Position numbers and translations under genes: made by a program | In this document: positions 11,297 to 20,395 of the stretch, in pieces | Layout: every line of letters starts with the position of its first letter | Position numbering within the stretch: position 1 is the first letter of the stretch | The notes under the pieces: generated by a model | The model's input: the letters and a program-made list of their open reading frames with translations, nothing else | What the model was told of the DNA's origin: nothing | The model's database searches: none | IMG/VR virus record: IMGVR_UViG_3300034120_001596 | Span: 1-23,852 of that record | Reading direction: 5' to 3' (one strand) | DNA length: 23,852 nt | From: a virus

Positions 11297-12186
11297 TGAG
11301 TTTTAATCCAATCCATTAAATTTACTTGAGGTCTCCATCCAAAAATGGTTCTCAATTTTCCATTATTTGCAAGAGTAATTCGTGATTCTCCAATTCTTGC
11401 TGGAATATTTATTTGTTTATCAGATATAACATTTGCAATTTCATTAATTGAGTAATTCACACCATTACCCACATTATAAAGTTCACCATAATATTCATCA
11501 TCAATATCTTTTGTTGCTGCAAGAATATTTGCTTGAACTACATCAGATACGTGTGTAAAGTCTCTACGTTGTTCCCCATCCCCAACAATAGTAAGAGGTT
11601 CACCATCCTTTCGTTGACGTAAGAAAATACCAATAACTGGAGCATATTGTCCTTTTAAAGGTTGCCTTTCACCATAAACATTAAAATACCTAAAGGAAAT
11701 TGTTTTAAGACCAAATAAGTCATTATACATTTTGCAGAGTTTTTCTCCAGCAACTTTAGATACCGAATATGGATTTAAACAATCATCTCGTTGATTTTCG
11801 TGATTTGGTTTTTCATTAAATCCATAACCAGAAGATGTAGAAGAATAAATCACTTTCTTTACTCCTGCTTCTCTAGCACACTGAAGGACTGTAACAGTAC
11901 CTACACAATTAATACTAACTGTTTCAATAGGACTTAAAATTGCTGGTTGAATCCTTGCCTCAGCAGCAAGATGAAATACATAATCTACACCTTCATACAA
12001 AGGTCGCGTATTTTCATAATCCCGAATATCATACTTATAATTTTTTGCTTTTGTATTCCAATAAAATTGATCATGAACATCGGAAAATTCATTATCAATA
12101 ACAATTACATCATGTCCCAATTCCAATAGTTTATCTACAATATGAGACCCAATAAATCCAGCACCACCAGTTACTAATGATTTCAT
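11293..12186 (-). CDS. NAD-dependent sugar-nucleotide epimerase/dehydratase (SDR)
   Basis: An extended SDR enzyme: GGAGFIG at 7-13 binds NAD, YVFHLAAEA at 69-77, SSTSSGYG at 115-122, and catalytic Tyr140 and Lys144 in YSVSK. RYFNVYGERQ and FTHVSDVV are typical of UDP-glucose/UDP-glucuronate 4-epimerase and related proteins. At 297 residues it is slightly short for the class. The likely reaction is C4 epimerisation of a UDP- or dTDP-sugar, for example UDP-Glc to UDP-Gal, which would feed the UDP-galactopyranose mutase in the same operon; substrate choice is inference. It is preceded by a 36-base gap. Confidence 0.88.
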   Translation of the reverse strand: MKSLVTGGAGFIGSHIVDKLLELGHDVIVIDNEFSDVHDQFYWNTKAKNYKYDIRDYENTRPLYEGVDYVFHLAAEARIQPAILSPIETVSINCVGTVTVLQCAREAGVKKVIYSSTSSGYGFNEKPNHENQRDDCLNPYSVSKVAGEKLCKMYNDLFGLKTISFRYFNVYGERQPLKGQYAPVIGIFLRQRKDGEPLTIVGDGEQRRDFTHVSDVVQANILAATKDIDDEYYGELYNVGNGVNYSINEIANVISDKQINIPARIGESRITLANNGKLRTIFGWRPQVNLMDWIKTQ

Positions 12187-12222
12187 TTTTATACTAAATC
12201 CTCAATTTTAAAAATTAATTTT

Positions 12223-13317
12223 TTATATAATCTCAGAATAAAGATCAATAATTTGTTGTTTTACTTTATCGTAAGAGTATTTTTCAAAATATTTATTCAA
12301 TGTATTTTCACTCATTTCACGATAAAGATCTTTATTATCTTGAATTGATTTAAGTTTATTTGCATAATCTTCAACAGTATATGCCATATAACCACATCCG
12401 TCTATCTGCTCCAAATGCCCCATAGATACAGTTCCTGGGTGTGTAACAATTGGTTTTCCGTGATACATTGCCTCAATTATTGCAACAGAACAAACTTCAC
12501 CATCAATTCTTGCGTGTGCGTATACATCAATTGCACTAAGAAAATTATGAATTAATTCTTGATTTGATGAAAAATCAATAAAGTGTATATTTTTTAAATC
12601 TAATTGCTTTGCCAATTCTCTGTGCTTAGTACTTCCTCCAAGTAAAATAAAATGATTATTGGAATCAGATATCATTGAATATGCATATAGAGAAACTGGA
12701 GAAAAAAGATTTAAATCATCTCTTTGATGAAATCCATAAACAAAAGCATCTTCAGGAATACCAAGTTGTTCCCTAAGATTAGATTTAAATTTTTTAGGAA
12801 CAGAGACTAAATTTGGTATAACAACTGCCTTTTTAATATTACCTCCATTGTTTGCCCATTTATTTGCCTGCCAGTTTGATATTAAAATTGCTTTTACAAT
12901 ATTATCTTTATCTTCTCCCCCATCCCCATGAATGCTATCAACAATTTTTGTTTTGTTAATTAAATTGAAAGGGTATTCTGAATATCCACCCCTAGCAGTT
13001 TGGATTACATCATAATCAGTTTCATTAAAAAGATCCCAAAAATTAGTATTATTCCAAATAAATGGAGAATTGTGACCGTCTTTAGACTCAACATAAACAG
13101 GTATTGTATTAATACCGAATGATTCTACCCATTGTTTACGTTCTTCATCATTGTCTGGGTGAACAAACCAATGATTTAAAAAGGGTGCTGCATTAGTATA
13201 ATAATAATCAACAACATAATCATCTTGTTGAGATAGAATCATCGCAATGTTTTGCAATGATTTTTCAGTTCCTCCTGATGCCAATCCAGCAAATTTAATA
13301 CAAGCTATTTTTTTCAT
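12223..13317 (-). CDS. GT4-type glycosyltransferase (GT-B fold)
   Basis: The 364-residue protein has the two-domain GT-B plan. The N-terminal domain starts KKIACIKFAGLASGGTEKSL with the glycine-rich loop; SIHGDGGEDKDN follows near 128-139. The C-terminal domain has YGFHQRDDLNLF, then ILLGGS, and the donor-binding EX7E motif at Glu274 and Glu282, followed by AMYHGKPIVTHPG. These are signs of a retaining GT4-like enzyme using a nucleotide sugar. Its start overlaps the FkbM gene stop (ATGA). Confidence 0.85.
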   Translation of the reverse strand: MKKIACIKFAGLASGGTEKSLQNIAMILSQQDDYVVDYYYTNAAPFLNHWFVHPDNDEERKQWVESFGINTIPVYVESKDGHNSPFIWNNTNFWDLFNETDYDVIQTARGGYSEYPFNLINKTKIVDSIHGDGGEDKDNIVKAILISNWQANKWANNGGNIKKAVVIPNLVSVPKKFKSNLREQLGIPEDAFVYGFHQRDDLNLFSPVSLYAYSMISDSNNHFILLGGSTKHRELAKQLDLKNIHFIDFSSNQELIHNFLSAIDVYAHARIDGEVCSVAIIEAMYHGKPIVTHPGTVSMGHLEQIDGCGYMAYTVEDYANKLKSIQDNKDLYREMSENTLNKYFEKYSYDKVKQQIIDLYSEII

Positions 13318-13961
13318 ATATCATTCTTTTTAAAAAGTATGTCATTAACTCCAAGTTCATCATCCATTTCTATGGAATATCCCTTTGATATCATATAGTC
13401 TATTATAACTTTTCTTCTATGATCCCAACTGGCAGTTTCTATAAGAAAATAAGTAGGTGAAACCTTTTCAAAAGTCAATCCATTAAGTGCAGATATTTCA
13501 TATCCTTCTACATCTAAGGAAAACAAATCAATATGGTTTATTTTATGTTTTTCCAAAAGTTCATCAATTGTTTTTGCGGGGACCTCTGTTAAATCATTTG
13601 CAATCAAATCTTTATGTTCTTTTAAAATTTCATCACACCAATCTCCAGAATCATAAACCATTGCAGTCAATGACTCTGCATATCCAGTATGATTAAAATT
13701 GCCAGTAATAGTTTTTTTATCATAATTATGACTAACTAAAGCACAATTTTCCACTATAGAATTTTTTCTATGTGCTTTACATTCAAGATATTTTTTAAAA
13801 TTAGGTTCTACCAATAAACCTTTCCATCCATACTCAAATTCATATAAAGCAGTATTTGATTGGGAAATCCCATCATTTGCTCCTGCCTCAACAAAAAATC
13901 CATTTTCAAAATTTAAAATCTTTAAAATTTTTTCATCCAAATTATGCAATCCGTAAGACAT
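13314..13961 (-). CDS. FkbM-family SAM-dependent methyltransferase
   Basis: The 215-residue protein shows FkbM motifs: FFVEAGANDGISQSNT at 22-37 for SAM binding, WKGLLVEP at 46-53, and IDLFSLDVEGYEISALNG near 143-160. Enzymes of this family O-methylate sugar hydroxyls in LPS, capsules and natural products. In this operon it probably caps or decorates a sugar in the glycan, which can also block receptor recognition. The length is typical. Confidence 0.9.
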   Translation of the reverse strand: MSYGLHNLDEKILKILNFENGFFVEAGANDGISQSNTALYEFEYGWKGLLVEPNFKKYLECKAHRKNSIVENCALVSHNYDKKTITGNFNHTGYAESLTAMVYDSGDWCDEILKEHKDLIANDLTEVPAKTIDELLEKHKINHIDLFSLDVEGYEISALNGLTFEKVSPTYFLIETASWDHRRKVIIDYMISKGYSIEMDDELGVNDILFKKNDI

Positions 13962-13965
13962 TTAA

Positions 13966-14679
13966 TTACCTCAAAGTTGAATTATAATCACCACTTTTAG
14001 ATCCCTGATAAAACAGTGATGGGAGTGACCAGTACACATTCATATTTAACTTATAAAATTGATATGCCAATTCCCAATCACTTACAAGTTGAAAAGGAAT
14101 AATTGACTCATAGATTTTTTTCGCAGTATCTTTTTTTATTAAATATGCTTCCGCACAATTAGTAGAAGGGGGAGGAACATAAAATAAATTATCACTAATT
14201 TGTTTTAAATTATCAATTTTGGAAGAAATAAAATCATACCCACAACCTTGACCCAAAAAAATTGCATCCCAATCTTTTGGTGCTTGTTCAATTATTAAAT
14301 CTATTTTATCAAAAGGATTTTCAAATGAAGGCAAAATATCATCTTCAACCACTAAACAAAAATCATCTTCCTGTTCTGAAACTTTTTTTAAAGCACAAAT
14401 ATGCTTAATAGTACAAGAAATTTCAGCATCATTTAAAACTCTAAACCAATTTTCTCTCAAATCCCATTCAGGAGGATTAAAAGCAGTTTCAATTTTATGC
14501 TCAAACATATCTTTGTCTGCTTTATAAAATTGGTCTACAATTTCTTTAGTAAAGTCATCTTTATCATATTCTTCAATAAATTCATATTGAATAGGAATAT
14601 TTTTAAAAATTTCTAAAACTTTTTTTCTTCTTTCTTTTAATCTAGTGTAATGAATTACAAAAACTTTGTTTAATTTCAT
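13966..14679 (-). CDS. GT25-family glycosyltransferase
   Basis: The N-terminus KVFVIHYTRLKERRKKVLEI is the family opening (strand, then a hydroxyl-rich turn and Arg-rich helix). ISCTIKHICALKKVSEQEDD precedes the acidic motif VVEDD at 110-114, the metal site. The 237-residue length fits LPS GT25 enzymes, often beta-galactosyltransferases. Four bases separate it from the glf gene and four from FkbM. Acceptor unknown. Confidence 0.88.
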   Translation of the reverse strand: MKLNKVFVIHYTRLKERRKKVLEIFKNIPIQYEFIEEYDKDDFTKEIVDQFYKADKDMFEHKIETAFNPPEWDLRENWFRVLNDAEISCTIKHICALKKVSEQEDDFCLVVEDDILPSFENPFDKIDLIIEQAPKDWDAIFLGQGCGYDFISSKIDNLKQISDNLFYVPPPSTNCAEAYLIKKDTAKKIYESIIPFQLVSDWELAYQFYKLNMNVYWSLPSLFYQGSKSGDYNSTLR

Positions 14680-14682
14680 ACT

Positions 14683-15771
14683 CTATTTTATACTTGTTTT
14701 AAATTTATTAAAGGCAGATTCAATTACTACGTGCATATCCATATATTTGTATTCAGATAGTCTACCCCCAAATACAAAATTTTTCAAGGTTTTGCTTTTT
14801 TCCTGATATTTTTTGTATATAGATTGATTAAATTCATCATTTATTGGATAATACGGAACAAGTCCCTCTTCATATTTTTTTGAATATTCCTTTGTAATTA
14901 TTGTTTTATTAGTATCTGTTTTTTCAAAATGTTTATGTTCAACTATCCTAGTCCACTTTTTAATATTGCAAGTATAATTCAATTGGGAAACTCCCTGATA
15001 ATTATCAACATTTAGAATTTCAGTATCAAATTTTAAAGATCTATATTCAAGTTTACCAAATTCATAATCAAAAAATTCATCTATACATCCAGTATAAATT
15101 ACAGTATTTGCTAAAGAATTATAATATTCTCTATCCGAAAAGTAATCACAATTTAATTTAATGGGAATGCCATCCAAAATTTTTTCAAACATTTTAGTAT
15201 ATCCCCCTATAGGAATTCCTTGATACCTATCATTAAAATAATTATTATCAAATGTAAACCTTAAAGGAAGTCTTTTAATAATAAAAGAAGGAAGTTCAGT
15301 GGCAGGTCTTCCCCATTGTTTTTCGGTATATCCTTTAATTAAAATTTCATAGATATCTTTACCGACAAGAGACAATGCTTGTTCCTCAAGATTTGTAGGA
15401 AAATCTTTAAATTTTTGAGAATCTATAATTAACTTTGCATGTTGAGGATTTGCAGTATTCCACAATTCATAAAATGTATTCATATTAAATGGCAAAGAAT
15501 ATATTTTATTCTTATACCAAGCTTTTGGGGAATGAATATAATTATTAAATTCAGCAAATCTATTTACAAAATCCCAAACTATTTTATTGCTTGTATGGAA
15601 AATATGAGGTCCATACTTATGGACGTTAATTCCTTCTACATTTTCCGTATAGCAATTCCCTGCAATATGATTTCTTTTATCTACAATAATACAAGACTTT
15701 CCTACATCAGTAGCAAGTCTTGCAAAAGTTGCTCCAAATAAACCGCATCCAACAATTAAGTAATCATACAT
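14683..15771 (-). CDS. glf: UDP-galactopyranose mutase
   Basis: The 362-residue flavoenzyme shows GCGLFGATFARL at 8-19 (FAD fold), VDKRNHIAGNCY at 30-41, HKYGPHIFHT at 51-60, YTEKQWG and GIPIGGYTKMF. It converts UDP-galactopyranose to UDP-galactofuranose through an FAD-linked intermediate. This implies that the glycan contains Galf, a sugar common in bacterial LPS and capsules. Length and motifs are complete. It sits between the DUF3431-like gene and the GT25 gene, either of which could use its product. Confidence 0.95.
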   Translation of the reverse strand: MYDYLIVGCGLFGATFARLATDVGKSCIIVDKRNHIAGNCYTENVEGINVHKYGPHIFHTSNKIVWDFVNRFAEFNNYIHSPKAWYKNKIYSLPFNMNTFYELWNTANPQHAKLIIDSQKFKDFPTNLEEQALSLVGKDIYEILIKGYTEKQWGRPATELPSFIIKRLPLRFTFDNNYFNDRYQGIPIGGYTKMFEKILDGIPIKLNCDYFSDREYYNSLANTVIYTGCIDEFFDYEFGKLEYRSLKFDTEILNVDNYQGVSQLNYTCNIKKWTRIVEHKHFEKTDTNKTIITKEYSKKYEEGLVPYYPINDEFNQSIYKKYQEKSKTLKNFVFGGRLSEYKYMDMHVVIESAFNKFKTSIK

Positions 15772-15777
15772 AAATTA

Positions 15778-16419
15778 TCAATAATTCCAATTATTTTCAG
15801 TAAAAATATAAGCCCACATTCTTTCTAAGAAATGTGCCTCTTCTGGATTATGATGATTAGGAAAAGACTCCAAAAGTCTTTGATAAAAATCTTTTGTTCT
15901 AGATAAAATAAAATCCTTTCTAACCCCAAAGCATCCACACCAACAAACAGGAGTTATTTGTGGTATTTTATTAAAATGATTTTGCACATAATCTTTAAAT
16001 TTGATTTCACTTAATTTCAAAAATCCACTTTCAACCTGAGATTTATATCTTGGATCGGAAAGAAAGTCAATATCATTCCATAAAGTTTCATTAAAAAATC
16101 CAATATTACTAGCAGAAAATCCATTATTTTCAATTTCAACAACATATTGCATTAAGTTTTTAAAAACATTAATACCAATATCTTTTATATCACCTTGAAG
16201 AAATATTGTTCCATCATATAAAGAATCATAATTTTCTACAATATGATGAAGATATGTTTGAGATTCTCTCCCATAATTTGGCAATTCAACTACTGTATAG
16301 TTATTATTATCTATTTTTTCTCCTTTATTATAGACAATAATGTCAAACTCATCTTTCCATTTCATTAACCAATCTAAATTTTCACCATATCTTGATATGA
16401 CTAATTGATTTTTATTCAT
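15778..16419 (-). CDS. DUF3431-like protein, probable glycosyltransferase
   Basis: Motifs seen: NQLVISRYGENLDWLMKW at 4-21, ELPNYGRESQTYLHHIVENY near 45-64, TIFLQGDIKD, and CWCGCFGVRKDFILSR. These recall the DUF3431 family, found in sugar-transfer clusters of bacteria and fungi and often predicted to be glycosyltransferases. It has no DxD motif, so catalysis is unproven. It lies six bases upstream of glf in transcription order. Confidence 0.78.
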   Translation of the reverse strand: MNKNQLVISRYGENLDWLMKWKDEFDIIVYNKGEKIDNNNYTVVELPNYGRESQTYLHHIVENYDSLYDGTIFLQGDIKDIGINVFKNLMQYVVEIENNGFSASNIGFFNETLWNDIDFLSDPRYKSQVESGFLKLSEIKFKDYVQNHFNKIPQITPVCWCGCFGVRKDFILSRTKDFYQRLLESFPNHHNPEEAHFLERMWAYIFTENNWNY

Positions 16420-16423
16420 TTAA

Positions 16424-16945
16424 TTATAATTTAACCAAATGAGTAGAACAATAAGATTCAATATATTCAATTGATCCTGTTTTTTTAATATCATTAATTA
16501 GTTTCTCAATTTCTGTGCAGAAATTTTTATCCCCCATATAATGATTCATATCATCTATCATAATTACACTATCATTAAATTTTTCCGAATATTTTTGTAT
16601 AGCATTAATTTCTTTCGGTAAATAAACATTCATCAATTCACCAATATAATCTCCACCAGACCAATGAGCATCTAACCACAAAACAAAAGGATCATTAATA
16701 CTCTCTAATACTTTTGGAAGTTCTTCTTCAGAACTTCCACAAATTAAATGGACATTTTTTTTATCTTTAAATCTTTCTTTACATTTTTCAAAAAGATTTG
16801 GATTCAACTCAATACTATAAATTTCTTCAAACCCAGCATTTAGAGCACATTCAACTCCATCTCCATCTGCGGTTCCCGTTTCAATAAAAATTTTCCTATC
16901 TCCTCTACGTTCAATAAGTTCAGAAGCATTTGGATTTAATGGCAT
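16424..16945 (-). CDS. SAM-dependent methyltransferase-like protein, 173 aa
   Basis: A Rossmann-type SAM-binding start is visible in IFIETGTADGDGVECAL at 19-35 and IYSIELNPNLFEKCKERF. VLWLDAHWSGGDY and VIMIDDMNHY follow as strand-end motifs. It resembles class I methyltransferases seen in sugar-modification clusters. At 173 residues it is short, near the minimal fold. AGGAG precedes the ATG. The methyl acceptor is probably a sugar hydroxyl, by context. Confidence 0.75.
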   Translation of the reverse strand: MPLNPNASELIERRGDRKIFIETGTADGDGVECALNAGFEEIYSIELNPNLFEKCKERFKDKKNVHLICGSSEEELPKVLESINDPFVLWLDAHWSGGDYIGELMNVYLPKEINAIQKYSEKFNDSVIMIDDMNHYMGDKNFCTEIEKLINDIKKTGSIEYIESYCSTHLVKL

Positions 16946-16954
16946 TTTTTTCTC

Positions 16955-17875
16955 CTATTTTAAGATTTTTTCTTTAATAAAGTTAATAACATTTTTTGGT
17001 TTTGCAAACTCTGGTATTTTATTATCTTTAAACCAAGGTTGACTAATTATTTTAGCATACAAATCATAATTTGTATCTATTTCCATAATTTTATCTACAA
17101 CAATTTCATCATCCTCATACTGGTGCCAGTTTATAAATGATTCTTCATTAAAATCACCAACAACAGCATTTGAACCCCAATAAATTGGAATACAATTTGC
17201 AAACATAGAATGAATTATTTTTTCACTAACATACCCATAATCTGGGCAATTTTCCATACTAATGTTAAATTTAAAATTTTTCAAATAATCAATTTTCCAT
17301 CTTTGATCACCACGACCAATTATATTTCCATTAGTATTATTATACATTCTCCCAGCACAATGAACAAATTGTTTAAGATGTAATTTTGGAACAAACTCTA
17401 CTCTTTTACCAAAAGGTTGTGTATTAACAAAAGAACAAAATGCTTGTTTTTGTGATAGAATTTTTTCTGGATCTTTTGGTGCTAAAAATTCTTCCAATGA
17501 ATGAAGATACGATTGATCTCTATTATCATCATGAGGAACATTAAACCAATTAAGATGAAGGATCCAAAGAGGAAGTCTATAATTTCTTTCATCTCCAGTA
17601 TCCTCATACCCAAAAGAAAAATGAGTTTCATTATAATTGGGTCTATGAATATGAGGTGGTTCTGCTGTAAAATAAACTTTTTTTGTTATACCGTTATCAT
17701 AACGAAGATGTCCTTTTTGGTTATGATAATCTACACTATGAAATAAAATATCTGGTCTATTTTCTTCAATTACAACTTCATATTCTTGACTCAATAGATG
17801 ATAAAAATAATTATCGGTTTTAATAAAATTTGGCCAAAAGTCTACAAAGTCTACTGTCAATTTTTCTTTTTTCAT
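16955..17875 (-). CDS. GT10-family fucosyltransferase
   Basis: The 306-residue protein contains the GT10 donor-binding block FKFNISMENC at 201-210, YVSEKI at 215-220 with Glu218, then CIPIYWGS and DFNEESFINW near 228-250. An N-terminal AEPPHIHRPN is at 71-80. GT10 enzymes transfer L-fucose from GDP-fucose, usually in alpha-1,3 or alpha-1,4 linkage. Gmd and Fcl in the same transcript would supply the donor, so the assignment is consistent. The start overlaps the preceding stop (ATGA). Confidence 0.92.
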   Translation of the reverse strand: MKKEKLTVDFVDFWPNFIKTDNYFYHLLSQEYEVVIEENRPDILFHSVDYHNQKGHLRYDNGITKKVYFTAEPPHIHRPNYNETHFSFGYEDTGDERNYRLPLWILHLNWFNVPHDDNRDQSYLHSLEEFLAPKDPEKILSQKQAFCSFVNTQPFGKRVEFVPKLHLKQFVHCAGRMYNNTNGNIIGRGDQRWKIDYLKNFKFNISMENCPDYGYVSEKIIHSMFANCIPIYWGSNAVVGDFNEESFINWHQYEDDEIVVDKIMEIDTNYDLYAKIISQPWFKDNKIPEFAKPKNVINFIKEKILK

Positions 17876-18627
17876 AAATCAAACCACTCTTTTCTCCATT
17901 GTTGTCCACCAGCAAAATGACGAATAATCACATCTTCTTTTGGTGTTTTATTTATTAAAAATTCACAACTGGATTCCCCCTCAAGTTCAGTAACATTCCA
18001 AGCAGTTGGAAGAACTTCAACATGTTCATAAAGTTCTTCCAATGAATAAACAGTCCATTCATTTTTATCAGAATGCCAACCAAAATCAGACAAATTCCAA
18101 AATGGTTCATCAGAATGTCTTTTAATTCCCGCAAGAGAATACCAAGATGCTTGTTCACGAAATTCATGCCAAAAACTATTCACATACCCAAACCTTTCAT
18201 GTTTAGATACAACATCATTAAGTTCTTTATATCTATCTTCTGAAAGAATATTTGAAATTAATTGTCTAGACCATTCATTAATTTTAATAGAAAAAGATCC
18301 CATACAATGAGTATTTCCAGAATCAATAGAATATGAAAAAGATTTTGTTGTTTCATATGGAATATCTATTTTTGCAACGCACATATCAGCATCAAGATGT
18401 GTTACAATATCTCCATCTTTAATATATCCTTCATCAAGCATTTGCTCAAGAACAGTAAATTTTAACCAGGTATAACTTCCACGATACTTGTATAAATTTT
18501 CTTTTAACTCAAGATACTCAAATCCATGCTTATCTGCATATTCTTGATTTCTTGGAGACATATATTCATTGAAAAAATCTTGCCTTTGATCATTATAATC
18601 AGCAAAAACTAGTAATATTTTTTTCAT
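17872..18627 (-). CDS. GT-A glycosyltransferase, 251 aa (GT34-like)
   Basis: From MKKILLVFADYNDQRQDFFN the protein shows a GT-A start, WLKFTVLEQMLDEG, and GDIVTHLDADMC with the DxD motif Asp79/Asp81. FREQASWYSLAG and IIRHFAGGQQW resemble the galactosyl/mannosyltransferase GMA12/MNN10 (GT34) class; the family call is tentative. The start is ATG at 18627, where AAGGA is five bases upstream and the codon overlaps the previous stop (ATGA). An upstream extension to 18678 lies inside the previous gene. Confidence 0.78.
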   Translation of the reverse strand: MKKILLVFADYNDQRQDFFNEYMSPRNQEYADKHGFEYLELKENLYKYRGSYTWLKFTVLEQMLDEGYIKDGDIVTHLDADMCVAKIDIPYETTKSFSYSIDSGNTHCMGSFSIKINEWSRQLISNILSEDRYKELNDVVSKHERFGYVNSFWHEFREQASWYSLAGIKRHSDEPFWNLSDFGWHSDKNEWTVYSLEELYEHVEVLPTAWNVTELEGESSCEFLINKTPKEDVIIRHFAGGQQWRKEWFDL

Positions 18628-19535
18628 TCGTCCTTTCCAGTTAAAACATATTCTACAATATTTTTTGTAGTAAAGCAACCTACCACTTTTTTATATCCAT
18701 TTTCTGCTATACGATTTCTTTCCTGATCATTATTTAAATAAAATTGTATCTTTTCAAGTGCTTCTTCCTTCGTAGAATATAATACAATTTCCTCATCTTC
18801 AATAAACATATCTTCTAATTGTTTATTTGAATTAAGTCTATCAGTAATTACCAATTTTTTACAAGACATTCCTTCAAAAATACGTCGAGTAACTTCACCA
18901 TATCTTGCTTTTTGAAAAACTATTTTTCCATTTCTATAAAGATCTCCATTTTCAATATCTTTTAAATTATTTTTAAGATAAAAAGAAGATCCAAGTTTTT
19001 CTTGAAGATACTTAACAACTTCACCTCTGTCTCCATACATTGTTGTAACAACATCAAATGGTTCATAATTAGTAAAAGATGGATAGTAAATATTCAAATC
19101 TGTCCAATGTGAAGTAAATATAGTGCAATATCCCAAAGATTTATAATGCAAATAACAATCTATATCTGGTGTTAGTATAAGATCCGCATTTTTAGTTCTT
19201 TTTTGATTGTAATGAAATGTTTGAGGTTCATCTCCACAATCAACAACTAATTTGCTTTTTGGAAAATTATTTTTATCAAACAATTCATCAGGTGCTGGAC
19301 CACAAACTTGCCATAAAATAATATCAGGAATGAATTCACCAGAATCATATTGTTTTTTTAATTGATTAAAACCAAATGATTTATCATTACTAGGAGTTGG
19401 ATACCATCTTATTTCTGCGATTCTTTTATCACTAACAAAAGCATCAAATATTCCCCTAGGAGTAGACCAAAATTTTTCTTTTCCGTATTTTTTATATTCA
19501 TCTATAGAATAATCAGATAATAGTGCTATTTTCAT
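18624..19535 (-). CDS. CgeB-like glycosyltransferase, 303 aa
   Basis: The N-terminus (MKIALLSDYSIDEYKKYGKE) leads a GT-B-like fold. PDIILWQVCGPAPDEL, NADLILTPDIDCYLHYKSLG and the C-terminal RRIFEGMSCKKLVITDRL, then EEIVLYSTKEEALEKIQFYL, are typical of the CgeB/Glyco_trans_1_2 group. These act in glycan maturation with unknown specificity. The gene is joined to both neighbours by ATGA overlaps. Confidence 0.8.
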   Translation of the reverse strand: MKIALLSDYSIDEYKKYGKEKFWSTPRGIFDAFVSDKRIAEIRWYPTPSNDKSFGFNQLKKQYDSGEFIPDIILWQVCGPAPDELFDKNNFPKSKLVVDCGDEPQTFHYNQKRTKNADLILTPDIDCYLHYKSLGYCTIFTSHWTDLNIYYPSFTNYEPFDVVTTMYGDRGEVVKYLQEKLGSSFYLKNNLKDIENGDLYRNGKIVFQKARYGEVTRRIFEGMSCKKLVITDRLNSNKQLEDMFIEDEEIVLYSTKEEALEKIQFYLNNDQERNRIAENGYKKVVGCFTTKNIVEYVLTGKDE

Positions 19536-20395
19536 AATCTTTTTATAATGTTTTTAAACATTCCTTCAAGAGAAAAATATTCATCATATACTTTTTTTCC
19601 ATTTTCAAGCAGTCTATTATATTCTACATCATCTATTGATTTAAGTATAGCATCAATATCCTCAATCTCATCTTCATTTACAGGAACACAAAAATCATTC
19701 CAATCCAATTCATCAGTCCAAGGAAGATAATGAATATCTGAAATATAAACAGGGACAGTTCCAAGTTGAAGAATTTCATATAATCTAAAACTACTCTTCC
19801 CATATCCTCTTGGAGCAAGTCCAAATTTACTAGAGCAAGTTATGTCTAGAAATCTTTTAAAGTTGTCTATGGGGACTTCTGTAGACCAGTTGCCAGCAGA
19901 AATTTTATATCCTTCTTTTCCAGATAGATGATTACACATATCTATACGAATTGGATGAGTATTTCTAGAACCAACAAAAGAAGCAAAAATAGTTTTTTCT
20001 TTTTTAGGAATTAATTCTTTTGGAATAGAACTACAAATCAAAGGAATTGGAATAATATTATCTCCTTCACGGTTTCCACCAGCAGAAAAAATTAAAGTAT
20101 CTTCTGGAAATTTTTCAAAAGGTCCATCATCAAATTGAGATACAGTGAAATATTTCCCATCTTTATTCAAAACAGAATTCAATTGTTCTTGAATATTTTG
20201 ATACTGTTGTCCCGCAAACATTGAATTGCAAAAATTATTCGTCCAGAAGACATCAATGTATTGCCTATCAGTTTCAATATTTTCTTCGTTCCACCTCTTA
20301 AAGAAATATTCTTCAAGATACTCTCCAGTATGATATGGAGGATATGTTGGTGAGATAGATGCAGGTCTTAATACATCATTTTTTATAAGTACCAT
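19532..20395 (-). CDS. Exostosin-like glycosyltransferase (GT47)
   Basis: The block KFGLAPRGYGKSSFRLYEIL, then QLGTVPVYISD and LPWTDELDWNDFCV, is the hallmark of the exostosin/GT47 fold and places the nucleotide site in the C-terminal half. KTIFASFVGSRNTHPIR precedes it. The protein has 287 residues and lacks the membrane anchor of eukaryotic exostosins. GGAGG lies close before the ATG, within the last codons of the upstream gene. Donor unknown. Confidence 0.88.
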   Translation of the reverse strand: MVLIKNDVLRPASISPTYPPYHTGEYLEEYFFKRWNEENIETDRQYIDVFWTNNFCNSMFAGQQYQNIQEQLNSVLNKDGKYFTVSQFDDGPFEKFPEDTLIFSAGGNREGDNIIPIPLICSSIPKELIPKKEKTIFASFVGSRNTHPIRIDMCNHLSGKEGYKISAGNWSTEVPIDNFKRFLDITCSSKFGLAPRGYGKSSFRLYEILQLGTVPVYISDIHYLPWTDELDWNDFCVPVNEDEIEDIDAILKSIDDVEYNRLLENGKKVYDEYFSLEGMFKNIIKRL

